A DNA stretch of 56,145 bases from Lachnospiraceae bacterium UBA7205 (GTDB lineage: Bacteria > Bacillota > Clostridia > Lachnospirales > Lachnospiraceae), in contig DKUL01000038.1 in the NCBI GenBank assembly GCA_002490665.1, positions 1 through 56,145 of the forward strand, read 5' to 3'. Every line of letters begins with the position of its first letter. Position 1 is the first letter of the stretch. This document shows positions 45,701 through 52,900 of this stretch, in pieces. Under the pieces are notes generated by a model. The model saw nothing but the letters and a program-made list of their open reading frames with translations. It was not told the origin of the DNA and did no database searches. The translations under genes were made by a program, and so were the position numbers.

Positions 45701-46097
45701 AACAATCGGTCCGTTCCTCGGTTTCCGCTCCTTCCTCTGCTGTCTCTGTCCTTGTCTCGGACTCGCTTTCCGGCGCTGTCTCCTCTGCCGTCAGAGATTC
45801 CGGCGCTGTCTGTCCCTCCGTCTCCTGTAATTCCGGCTTTTCAGGCACCGACTCTGCCGCCCCTGTTTCCGGCGTCTGATCAGCCTGTTTCGTTTCGGTC
45901 GTCTCCACGCCTTTCTGCTCTGGCACATCACCTTCCTGCTGTGTCTTCTCCTCCGTCTCGTTGCTTTCGCCAGCTTCCCTTTCCTCAGCCGCGCGCACAG
46001 TCAGATATTCCTGTGGAACCGAGACGACAATCACTGCTGCCACCATCAAAAGTGACAACAACCGCCTGATTTCCCTTTCCAGTCGTTTCATCCGCAT
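39753..46097 (-). CDS. Large secreted surface protein (2114 residues) with DUF285 leucine-rich repeats and Ig-like repeats
   Basis: Signal peptide 1-37 (LLSLLMVAAVIVVSVPQEYL). Residues 38-185 are a Thr/Glu-rich stalk with TEEQTETEEQ-like repeats. Residues about 240-430 are DUF285 repeats (BspA/TpLRR type), unit MFYNCSKLMTLDVSHFDT. Near 1345-1420 lies an InlB_B-like module ending FVFLGWYTDETGAREWNF. From about 1000 and mostly 1430 to 2100 come eight Ig-like units with the pattern YTGKAIKPAVTV ... DYTVTYKNN ... GTATV ... GNYTG. No LPXTG or SLH seen; the end is AQSDDSGK. DUF285 and InlB-type repeats occur in adhesins. Promoter closely resembles that of the 3615-residue gene. Confidence 0.9.
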   Translation of the reverse strand: MRMKRLEREIRRLLSLLMVAAVIVVSVPQEYLTVRAAEEREAGESNETEEKTQQEGDVPEQKGVETTETKQADQTPETGAAESVPEKPELQETEGQTAPESLTAEETAPESESETRTETAEEGAETEERTDCSQTATEEQTDPAETGTEEQTTTEGQTETEEQSETEEQTTTEETGRLAEDRLKLHEGFGYNSETGQFDNQNVKWTIYDDNELVVEGTGEIVGPRNPWSSYTDKIKTATVNVAGATNAHDMFGNCSKLQKVDLTGFDTGNITDMSEMFRGCEALTDLDISRFDTSNVTDMSRMFYNCTSLVSVDVGKFDTSKVTNMYGMFYNCSKLMTLDVSHFDTAAVTSMYLMFNGCSSLTSLDVSGFHTENVELLESMFNDCSNITALDVSGFDTSKTRSMYSMFRNCASLTSLDLTSFTIKDGTDVSSMLYGCNGLKTIENPAHIGSAVTIELPLPSTSDEAYRTYSWRLPSGKKTKELYRLLEEPLTLSTDKKFGIDFRGENFKLTEYPDAEFDEDDARTEPIVVDKGAKDTYTFTVTPNEGYILKSVTSRAGDKSKIKLTKGEAPDQYVVSPLNEEEGYTRDEIIDVTVVQAADYVMDITSYNHHSDIDNVIVVNGDKKTEGKPEFRADVSNRYETTVYVRFLNDKDGRILIPKLYNQNEGKYILREQDSSAMSDEEKEYVRNGYSVFRMGRIDTYTYINIEGISAYRLKFTTENFPGEVHIIRCAETDMGKAADDSSISQPSVEYPIGEEIITESERFFIQVKWTDTPEKTNKWCKPQVAFKYAGNDYEELREPTTLTGVDGDVWEIYPNQNMEIVVRLQPQTIELANYDKSCILDLAIDNPCARYYEVEKEEINDYGYLEKVLKKYIEVSGGDSLAISFRLDSGIEPSWPTDDSLTYTKGDDGRYTIAVKDMSKLWNLERIDLTTYDSVGRTALSDPQANCQITNIKFRIGNRLTLDPYYTGEPIEADSMTVTASFVGNNGAKPRKMKLRKDVDFTVSYVNNTNAGTATLIITAVPDSRYFRGSYEHLFTIKKADAPEGQQRTLQVESVDNQYTHQANLSELFPIKQKDGKELKPTSYRLVTPCDKGEVLVADEEPVIDASILTFTMRSDATKNSQMAQLTIYAVFDNYQDCELQMSIRAVKKQRLVLGGSVTVADKEYDGRGVDPDAGGLQILSVEGADGAVTAELLKEIKGSLSYQYTGVEGTVYQSGLSPTDIGTYSVQVKVSEENVDYKSEYMDVGVFRITQRTVRVIADDVKLYLDDTMPTQYSYHTDGLADGDMISTKSFVSCGIQSTAVLAEYPVTVNTAAVKIANPSGKDVTFNYIVIGQEGKLVVREPEPGSYTVTYRLSDPLNPQKLIKRSGNEAGKLIERPVDPQADGFVFLGWYTDETGAREWNFNTDIIQGDMALYAGWSKRAVESGGMTLCVQEILAQSYTGKAIKPAVTVYAADGKTRLKLKKDYTVTYKNNINADVRREEETPQGGIGESLADTSQGFDSALPYVIIQGKGNYTGTVYVNFHITPVDISAAEMTSDFVLKYTDQLDEKPGKYAAAVTKFQYKKKGLTYNKDYTLTVRKTDGNGDVTLNAKGQIPLTSGVYEVVIAGKDNFTGEIHKTLQIADKTKLFKNAKVSCKGTVSGATKENLAAGIQPENLVVKMNGTELTAGKDYTVECAGNHAIGTATVTVKPATDSGYVGAKSVTFKIQGTAFKANAVQLTGWQDEMRYTGKALTQNGVAVQAGGRELTYGVDYTVSYKNNIKKGTASMTFTANPSSGYSGSFSKKFKILPVDIQTAVNEGQIQVSGAEKTASTWKLTESVMYQKGAAKPADKISLRSVSTGALLAAGKGGDYSVAYKNNKNVSNGTAYMTLKGTGNFTGSMDIYFDITKASLAQLVRDGRAVITTASVKVSYPYSKHYEDYGDGEGEWVEDELKDPDRRFEPAVTIKDGTAALKKGVDYTVEYSENTRSELEGSDALKAVIKGIGDYGADDEAIELSVTVNRRTLSAAKVEVSYENEFTYTGAEIMPDVTQVRYKVFNGRGKEDDEDYEPPEWIDLTQGEDYRVEYTKNVARGTGTMKIVGIGGYTGSVSKTFKIQSRAIYDKPAQSDDSGK

Positions 46098-46168
46098 CCT
46101 CCTCGCTGTAAAAATAATGGTTGTTTATGCCAGCATGACGAACTGTGTTGACATCGTTACATAAACTA

Positions 46169-46214
46169 ATTATACTTAACATTTTCTTTTTTGGTAACCC
46201 TTTTTTTCTATAAT
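46169..46214 (-). promoter_or_regulatory. Promoter of the 2114-residue protein gene (shared type)
   Basis: Minus strand: AATTATAGAAAAAAAG tract, TTACCA (46192-46197), 17-bp spacer with AAATGTTAAG, TATAAT (46169-46174). It matches 38768-38812 over about 46 bp with few changes. Confidence 0.7.
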
Positions 46215-46611
46215 TTATATTTACTTATTCACAAAATACTGACGTCATTTTTGTTTATTATTATTTTGTCAGTCAATTGCCATATTCCGCAGCATATATT
46301 GCACGTTTACCATGCATTTCTCTACACAGGATAAAAGAACTAATTGTTACTGTTCAGACCAGGACTTAGCATTTACTGCTAAGTCCGTGAGAAAACGTTT
46401 CGCCTGCAAGTAAAAATCCATTTGCAAAGCAAATTTTGCATGGATTTTTACCTGTTACTGGAACGGAGTGAACAGTAACAACTAATTAATAGGTATACTC
46501 CAATCCTTCAAAAGAGAATTGATTATAGCTCATGAAATTGATATAATATACTTAAAACAATCCAGCATCTCAATAGATGACGTCTTAAAAAACTGAAAAA
46601 GGAGACAACAC
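46215..46611. other. Gene-free spacer between the surface gene and Rpn pseudogene
   Basis: Holds repeat copy C (46345-46480) and A/T-rich DNA. A TATAAT-like box at 46544-46549 (GATATAATATAC) and AAAGGAG at 46599 serve the Rpn gene that starts at 46612. No other gene is supported. Confidence 0.6.
46345..46480 (+). mobile_element. MITE-like palindromic element, copy C
   Basis: A 136-bp element with perfect 12-bp terminal inverted repeats TGTTACTGTTCA / TGAACAGTAACA. Flanked by ACTAAT (46339-46344 and 46481-46486), a probable target duplication. First hairpin GGACTTAGCA...TGCTAAGTCC differs from copies A and B (GGACTTTGCA...TGCAAAGTCC) by one paired change. Second hairpin: arms AAAAATCCAT / ATGGATTTTT. 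Confidence 0.8.
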
Positions 46612-47635
46612 ATGGCAGACCCAGTGGTAAACACAAAATACAAGGACCGACTTTTCCGGCTCCGGTTCAGTTCCAGCGAATACAGGGAAGACATCCTGTC
46701 GCTCTACAATGCCCTGAACGGCACTTCATACCACGACGTGGACGACCTTTCCATCACGACCATTGATGACGTCATCTATATCAGAATGAAAAATGACGTG
46801 TCACTCCTTCTGGACGGCAACATGCCCCTCTGGGAACAGCAGAGCTCCATTAACCCCAATATGCCCATTCGCGGGCTAATGTACCTTGGCAATAACAGTT
46901 CAGCCCAGGACTTTGCACTTGCTGCAAAGTCCGTGAAATAGCGTAGCGGCTGGGATGCATCAAGCCACCACGAAGTGGTTTTGCATGGCTTGATGCTCGT
47001 AACAAGAAGCCGAAGGCTGAATTGTTACCTTTGGTAGCCTTTACAGCCAGTATATCAAGGTCAGCAAGCTGAACATCTATGGCAGAAAGCTCCAGAAAAT
47101 CCCGACACCGCAGTACGTTGTATTCTATAACGGAACCGATGACTATGCGCCTATTACAAGGCTAAGGCTGTCTGATGCCTTTATCAACAGAAACGACAGC
47201 GGTGATTTTGAGTGGACTGCCACCGTCTATAACCTAAACAGCGGAAAAAATGACGCGCTGCTCCAGAAGTGCAAACCACTTGCCGAGTACATGGAGCTAA
47301 TTTACCGAATCCGCCAGAACCAGAACTGCGGAATGGACACAAAAGATGCCGTAAACGCAGCTGTCGACAGCTGCATTGCGGATGGTATCATGAAAGACTT
47401 TTTACTCAGACACAAAGCGGAGGTGATGAACGTGTGTATTACTGAATTTGATGAAAAAGTATTTATCGAAGGCATTCGCGAGGAAGGTCGCGAGGAGGGA
47501 CGCGAGGAAGGACTTAGGGCACTTATCTACAGCCTGAGGGATTTCCTGCCTGATTTTGAGTCTGTCTATAAAGCCATCATTAAAAATGCAGAATATTCCA
47601 GCCTCTCCAGAGAGGATGTCAGGAAATATTATTGA
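46612..47635 (+). pseudogene. Rpn family (PD-(D/E)XK nuclease/putative transposase) gene interrupted by a palindromic element
   Basis: The N-part (46612-46892) begins MADPVVNTKYKDRLFRLRF and carries YREDILSLYNAL and the DVIYIRMKNDVSLLLDG region typical of this family. After the inserted element (46893-47027) the C-part runs in one frame from about 47033: SLYSQYIKVSKLNIYGRKLQ, PTPQYVVFYNGT, and ends in EGREEGREEGLRALI repeats. Removing the element joins YLG to SLYSQYIK, as expected. The N-part alone would give a 109-residue product with 12 residues read from the element; the C-part has no clear start. RBS AAAGGAG precedes 46612. Host gene function: Rpn proteins promote recombination and can act in phage defence; inactive here. 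Confidence 0.88.
46893..47027 (+). mobile_element. MITE-like palindromic element, copy B, inserted in the Rpn gene
   Basis: A 135-bp element with terminal inverted repeats TAACAGTTCAGCC / GGCTGAATTGTTA. Flanks CCTTGGCAA (46884-46892) and CCTTTGGTA (47028-47036) are an imperfect 9-bp duplication. Inner hairpin GGACTTTGCA / TGCAAAGTCC, second hairpin GCATCAAGCCA / TGGCTTGATGC. It supplies the stop codon that ends the N-part. Confidence 0.82.
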
Positions 47636-47928
47636 TGGAATGAATCGAGCAGGAATGACTTTCCCTACTCGCTGCGCGCCCCATGCGCCGCTTCGGCGGC
47701 ATATTTCCTCTGCATGGGGCTGTGCATAAAAAATGCCAGCAGCCTTGTATTTGCAAGACCCTCTTGCATTTTTCAATCACAACTCATACAGCAAGGCAGC
47801 CCATAAAATTCTTTGACAAAAAGAGCAGTCGCAATCATAGCAATATGCAAACTGCACAAAACGGATATGGTAATTTGTTAATTCTTAACGAATTTTTGCG
47901 AAATATGGTTTTTCTTTTGGAAATATGC
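47636..47928 (+). other. Gene-free spacer with a UUCG-capped hairpin
   Basis: 47679-47719 folds as CCCCATGC / GCATGGGG around an inner GCCGC-TTCG-GCGGC. The T run is missing, so termination is uncertain. The rest is A/T-rich and leads to the metallophosphoesterase promoter. No gene seen. Confidence 0.5.
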
Positions 47929-47934
47929 TACAAT
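47929..47934 (+). promoter_or_regulatory. -10 box of the metallophosphoesterase gene
   Basis: TACAAT after an A/T-rich stretch; no good -35. It would start transcription about 10 nt before the structured leader. Confidence 0.4.
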
Positions 47935-47951
47935 AAATGCGTAATTATTTT

Positions 47952-48017
47952 AATAGACTCCCAGCGTCCCCTGCAGCCCGAAGCCGGGAACAGGTAAAGT
48001 CCGGGAGGCTATTTTTT
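47952..48017 (+). promoter_or_regulatory. Structured leader RNA with terminator-like end
   Basis: Outer stem AATAG-A-CTCCC with GGGAG-G-CTATT (one mismatch) encloses an inner hairpin CCTG-CAG-CCCG / CGGG-AA-CAGG and an unpaired TAAAGT. The outer stem is followed by six T, then the AAAGGAG site of the gene. This could be an attenuator or riboswitch. I compared it by eye with the common riboswitch consensus patterns and could not match one. Confidence 0.5.
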
Positions 48018-48035
48018 ACGAAAGGAGAAATTTTT

Positions 48036-49706
48036 ATGCAGAAATCTTTTATGCAGAAAAAAAGAACAAAACCAATCGCACTGTCATGTGCCGCACTGCT
48101 CATGCTCTCATCCGGAGGTACCGCATTTGCCGCGGAAGCCGCACCCGTCCCGATTTCAGCGGTGCCAGGAGCCAGTCTGGCATATGAATTTACAGGCGCG
48201 GACGCAGGCAAGGCAGGGTATGCAGAGGGAACATTATCCCTTTCTTCCGCCACGGATACCACCTACAACCTGTACTGGAGCAACAATGCAGGCGCACTTG
48301 GCGGCTACTACCCGATTGCAACACTCAGTGTCGGCGCAGGCAAAACGGAATCCTTTTCCTTTGGCTATCACACGGCAATTCCGGCAGACGCCACAAAAGT
48401 TATCGCAGTGAATGCATCCCTGACGGATTACCCTTCTGTGGAGACAGCTGCCGCAGTATTTGACATCCCTGCCGGCAAGCGTCTCGGGTACTCCTCAGGC
48501 GACGCCCTTTATACATTCAATTCATTCTCCGATATCCATATTGACGAGGAACATTTCGGCGATACGCCCGCATACTGGTGGGAGTACTCCGAAAACCACT
48601 GGGCACAGGCGCTCAGCTACGCCACAAGTCTCAATACGGACTTCATTGTCTCTTCCGGCGACCAGGTTACCAACGCAAAACTTGCCAACCTCGACAAAGA
48701 GTGGAAAGCTTACCAGCTGATTTTATCACAGTCTGATTATGTCAATCCGGTTTACGAGTCTGGCGGCAATCACGAAGTCCGTCAGGATGATGCTGTTTCC
48801 TATGAGCTGCAGACTTTTATCAACGGAACCGGTCTTGACGGCTCGGCGGGCACGATGGCAGCCGCAAAGCCTTACTATTCTTTTACGGAGTCCAAAACAG
48901 GCGACCTGTTCATCTTCATGGCGCTGGAAGGCGGCTATCGTCCGGCAAAATATGATGAGTTTTCGGATGAGCAGCTCAACTGGTTAGAAAATCTCCTGAA
49001 GAACCATTACGGAAAGGGCAAGAACATCTACATTGTCCAGCACGCGCTTATCAAGGGATACGGACCTGGCGACGATTTGACAAATCCGTATTATGGCGGT
49101 GCCATCGACATGAGCCTGCCGTCCGCACAGCGTTTTATCGGCTTACTTGAGAAGTATAAGGATGTTGTCTGGATTTCCGGCCACTCGCATGAGGCATTTG
49201 AGCTGGGGTATAACTTCACGGACAACAACGGCACGGCGTGCAGCATGATTCACAACCCGTCCGTCGGAAACCCGACGCATGTAACTGACGGCGCACTGGA
49301 TTATACCTTTAACGAGAATCTGTCACAGGGTTATTACGTACAGACCTTCAAGGATGCAATCCTCTTTAACGGCGCAAATATCTGTGATCAGAAGATATAC
49401 CCATCTTACTGCTACATTATCGACGGCAAGACCTCTGCACAGAAACAGGCTGCAAAACCGGTTAAGTTGTACAAGGACGCAAACGTTACACCAGGCACGA
49501 TGCGTTCTGTCATCGCAAACACCAACACGGTTCTTGGATTGTATTATGAGTACAGCTCCTATGACCAGTATCAGGCGTTAAAGAAATGCTACTACCAGTA
49601 TAAGAATGCGGACTTTGACGCAATGAACAACGCAGAACTGCTGACAGCATACAGCAGACTGAAATCGGGCATTGCCACATTGTATGAAATTGCCGGCATG
49701 AAATAA
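48036..49706 (+). CDS. Secreted calcineurin-like metallophosphoesterase
   Basis: A 556-residue protein with a signal peptide (ALSCAALLMLSSGGTAFAAE, residues about 14-33). Residues 35-150 form a beta-rich N-terminal domain like those of purple acid phosphatases. The metal-binding motifs of the calcineurin-like fold are visible: FSDIHID (about 165), SSGDQVTN (about 206), GGNHEV (about 243), VQHAL (about 334), SGHSHEAF (about 381). It should cleave phosphomonoesters or diesters outside the cell; substrate unknown. ATG 48036 has AAAGGAG 9 nt upstream; the frame opens at 47937 inside the leader RNA. It lies among surface protein genes, with a structured leader and a terminator at 49757-49800. Confidence 0.9.
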   Translation: MQKSFMQKKRTKPIALSCAALLMLSSGGTAFAAEAAPVPISAVPGASLAYEFTGADAGKAGYAEGTLSLSSATDTTYNLYWSNNAGALGGYYPIATLSVGAGKTESFSFGYHTAIPADATKVIAVNASLTDYPSVETAAAVFDIPAGKRLGYSSGDALYTFNSFSDIHIDEEHFGDTPAYWWEYSENHWAQALSYATSLNTDFIVSSGDQVTNAKLANLDKEWKAYQLILSQSDYVNPVYESGGNHEVRQDDAVSYELQTFINGTGLDGSAGTMAAAKPYYSFTESKTGDLFIFMALEGGYRPAKYDEFSDEQLNWLENLLKNHYGKGKNIYIVQHALIKGYGPGDDLTNPYYGGAIDMSLPSAQRFIGLLEKYKDVVWISGHSHEAFELGYNFTDNNGTACSMIHNPSVGNPTHVTDGALDYTFNENLSQGYYVQTFKDAILFNGANICDQKIYPSYCYIIDGKTSAQKQAAKPVKLYKDANVTPGTMRSVIANTNTVLGLYYEYSSYDQYQALKKCYYQYKNADFDAMNNAELLTAYSRLKSGIATLYEIAGMK

Positions 49707-49756
49707 TGTACTGTCGGTCAAAAACACTGACCACCGCTATCGTATATCGCCATATG

Positions 49757-49800
49757 AAAAACACTGCCCAATCTGTCGAAAACAGACGAGGCAGTGTTTT
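49757..49800 (+). terminator. Terminator of the metallophosphoesterase gene
   Basis: Arms AAAACACTGCC / GGCAGTGTTTT around an inner TCTGT / ACAGA hairpin, ending in TTTT. Confidence 0.85.
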
Positions 49801-49907
49801 CCATGTGTCGTCGCGGCCTTGAATGACAATTCCTTAGAAATTTTTTGCTGTACGTTTCATATTTTTCTGTGGCTTCTTTAATGTATCGTACATACATTCT
49901 CCTTTCA

Positions 49908-52900
49908 TCAGATAATACTGTAATAAATATACCGCGTCCCAGTATAGCTCCCGACTCCGGTAATCGTCAGGCATGCAATGCCCCTTCCGGTAGTGTTGGC
50001 ATAAGAGCAGATATAATCCTTTCCCTGCCTGAGCACGGTGCCATTGTCACACACCTCCTTCAGTTCAAGATACACCGGCTGTCCGTCATTATAATTCAGC
50101 TGTTTCGTACCCGTCGTAACCTGAAGCGCCCCCACCGATTTTGGCGCAATGGTAAAATACATGTTTTTGCTGCCTTGCAGATAATCAGTTCCCGCCAGGT
50201 GCACAACCGCTGTCCCCGCACTGATATTTTTGCTGTAAGTCACCGTATATGGAAGCGGATATCCCTCTGCTGTACCCTTTATGGGCGCAAGCCGCCTAAG
50301 CTCCTCATCGGTCAGGGTGATTTCACTCCCTGTATACTGCTTTTCGATGTTCTGCGCCGCGTCATAGTCAATCGCCTGCGCCATCGTCGCCTTTGTTATA
50401 TTAAATTTGACAGTTGCACTCCCCTTGTACAGCCCATCGCTCTTTGCCTTATACGTGACCGAGGCCTTTCCAGGCTTATTGTTGCTTTTTATCGTAATAT
50501 CGTACTGGTCTGTCCCAATGGCATTCCCATCCAGATCCCTGATAAAATACTCGTCAACCGCCACCGGCTGGTTCAGGTATGGCTGGTCAGGTATGACCGG
50601 AAGCACAAGTTTTTTTAATTCCCTCTTGGCAATGCGGAATTTTTTTGTCCTGGTTCCCTTAAAATTCGTGCCCTCCCTTGCCGTCACTGTAATCTCTGCG
50701 CGGGTCGAGGCTGCCGTGTTATTCCCCGCTGTAAGCACATAACAGTCTGCTGGTACTTCGAGCTTTCCGGCTTTGACTGTCACTTTATCAGGCAATACCG
50801 GCTGACCTGTATACCATGCACCAGAAAGTGTCACGGACGAAATGGCGGCGGGGATAATCTTATAATACTTGACCGTCGCTGTCTCCTCCAGCTCATAGTT
50901 ATCGGACAACTGTATTCGCACATATGCCCCTGCCATTACATTTCCATCTTCATCATATGCCACATTGACATTGTTTCCATATACCAGCGTATAGTCCTTA
51001 CCCGCTCCAGGCTTCAATACCTTTTTGCCGTCAAGCACCTTCACCGCAGGGCATATTTCCTTCTGTGTGTAGGTCTGGTCTTTTATCGGCTGTATTGCCG
51101 TGCCGTCCAGCTTTTTCTTTTCGATTGTGAACATCAGCCTGCGCGTCCCCGCATATGCGCCTTTTCCGGTAATCGTCACACTTGCCGTATCCTTTCCGGC
51201 ATTGACATTATTGCCATATGTAAGCGTATAACTGGAAGAAGATATCACGTTTCCATTTGCGTCCTGTATCACAAGCTTAGGTTTCTGTGCCTTTGCATTA
51301 TAAGTATATACTGCGTCCTCATCAGCAAAACGGATGCTGAGGGCATTGATGTCCCTCTTGCTCATAATATTTTTTTTGAATGCAGAATCCTTGTTCTTTA
51401 CCCTGTAATTTCCGCAGAGCATAATTTCTATGTCATATTTTTCACCAAGCGCCAGCTCGTCCATCCCCACGCGCGTACTTGTTCCGGCCTTGTAAATCAC
51501 AACACTATCTTTTCTGTACTGCGTCTCATCAAGTTCCGTTTTGCCCGAAGCAACCCGCAGCCTGCTCCCAGTCTCATCATATGCAATCTGCACGCTGATA
51601 CTGCTCTCGGCTATTTCCTTGGGCTGGATTGTGAAAGGCTGTGTGAGTTTGCCCGCATAATTACCGATGCCTGATACGGTTACACATGGTGCATCCTGTG
51701 CCGACAAATCAGCTGCCTGAATGTTCTTTTCATAGGAAACAGTGTAATCCTTTCCCTTTTTTAATGTTTTTCCACCCCATTTTACCGTGACGGCAGGCGT
51801 CAGCGCCTTGCCGGAGTACACTGCCTTTGCGACGGTAACCGTACAGTCCTGCTCAATACTCCTTGGCACAATCGAAAAAGTCTTTGTCACTTTTCCCTGG
51901 CACTGCCCCTTTCCCGAAATGGTAATTGTTGCATCTGCCCCCGCATTCGTATTGTTTTTATAAGAAACGGAATAGTTCGCAGCAGGCAGCTCGGCACCGT
52001 CCACCAGCACCCTGATCGTCGGTTTCACTGCCGTTCCTGTATACTCCTGTGCCGGAATGATGTCTGATGCACCGGACACAACCACCATATCTTCCGTCAG
52101 CGTGGTCTTCGTTATGGTAAGTGGAACACGCACCTCACCAGTATAATTATTGGTTCCCGCGATGGTTGCCGTGTACGTTCCTGCATTGCGGGGTTCCTTA
52201 TTAAAGGTTATCGTGTAGTCAGTTCCTTTGGCAAGCCGCGTCTCACCGTTCTGCACTGGCAGGTCATCCTGCACCTGTCCATTGTATGAGATCGTGACAG
52301 GTGCCGCCATCTCCTCGGTTATCTCTTTTTGCAGGATGGTAAAGGTCTGCTCTACAGTCCCGACATATTTTCCAATCCCTGTTATGACCGCTTTCGGCGC
52401 TTTTTCACTCTCCCTGTCTGCCACCATGTCATTATTGGAATATGCGACCTGAAAGTCCACATCCCTGACAAGCGGCTCACCCATATAGCGAATCTCAATG
52501 GGCGGCTCATGATAAGTACCGTTAAATTCCTGCGCGTCTATCTCCCTGACCATCTCCGGGGTCAATGGGATGTTTTCCTGCGGCATGTCAAACTGTCCGT
52601 CCGATGTGTATGCCTTAATGCGGTACGTAACCTTTTCTGTCGCGTCAGCACCAGCGGCATCCTTCCAGACTTCCCCTTCCTTGACAAAAGTCTCGCCGGG
52701 ATTTGTCTTTGCGACAAAGCGAACCGACCTTCCATTGTCATATGACTGGTCAACAAAGATTGCTGCCCCCCGGGCATCATCTATCTTTCCACCTGACAAA
52801 GTAACAACGACACTAAATGCCGTCCCTTCCGAAACCGGCACCCATTTTTCAAGCTGAATCGTATGGTAGCCTTGAAATGTTACAGTCCCGCTCGTCCGCG

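Noticed and set aside
39753..46097. Array-like repeats read as CRISPR
   Set aside because: The repeats are coding (DUF285 and Ig-like units), diverged, and not separated by unique spacers of constant size.
47952..48017. Cobalamin, c-di-GMP or TPP riboswitch
   Set aside because: A GGGAA...GGTAAAGTCC stretch recalls cobalamin elements, but the length and other conserved boxes are wrong; no class could be assigned by eye.
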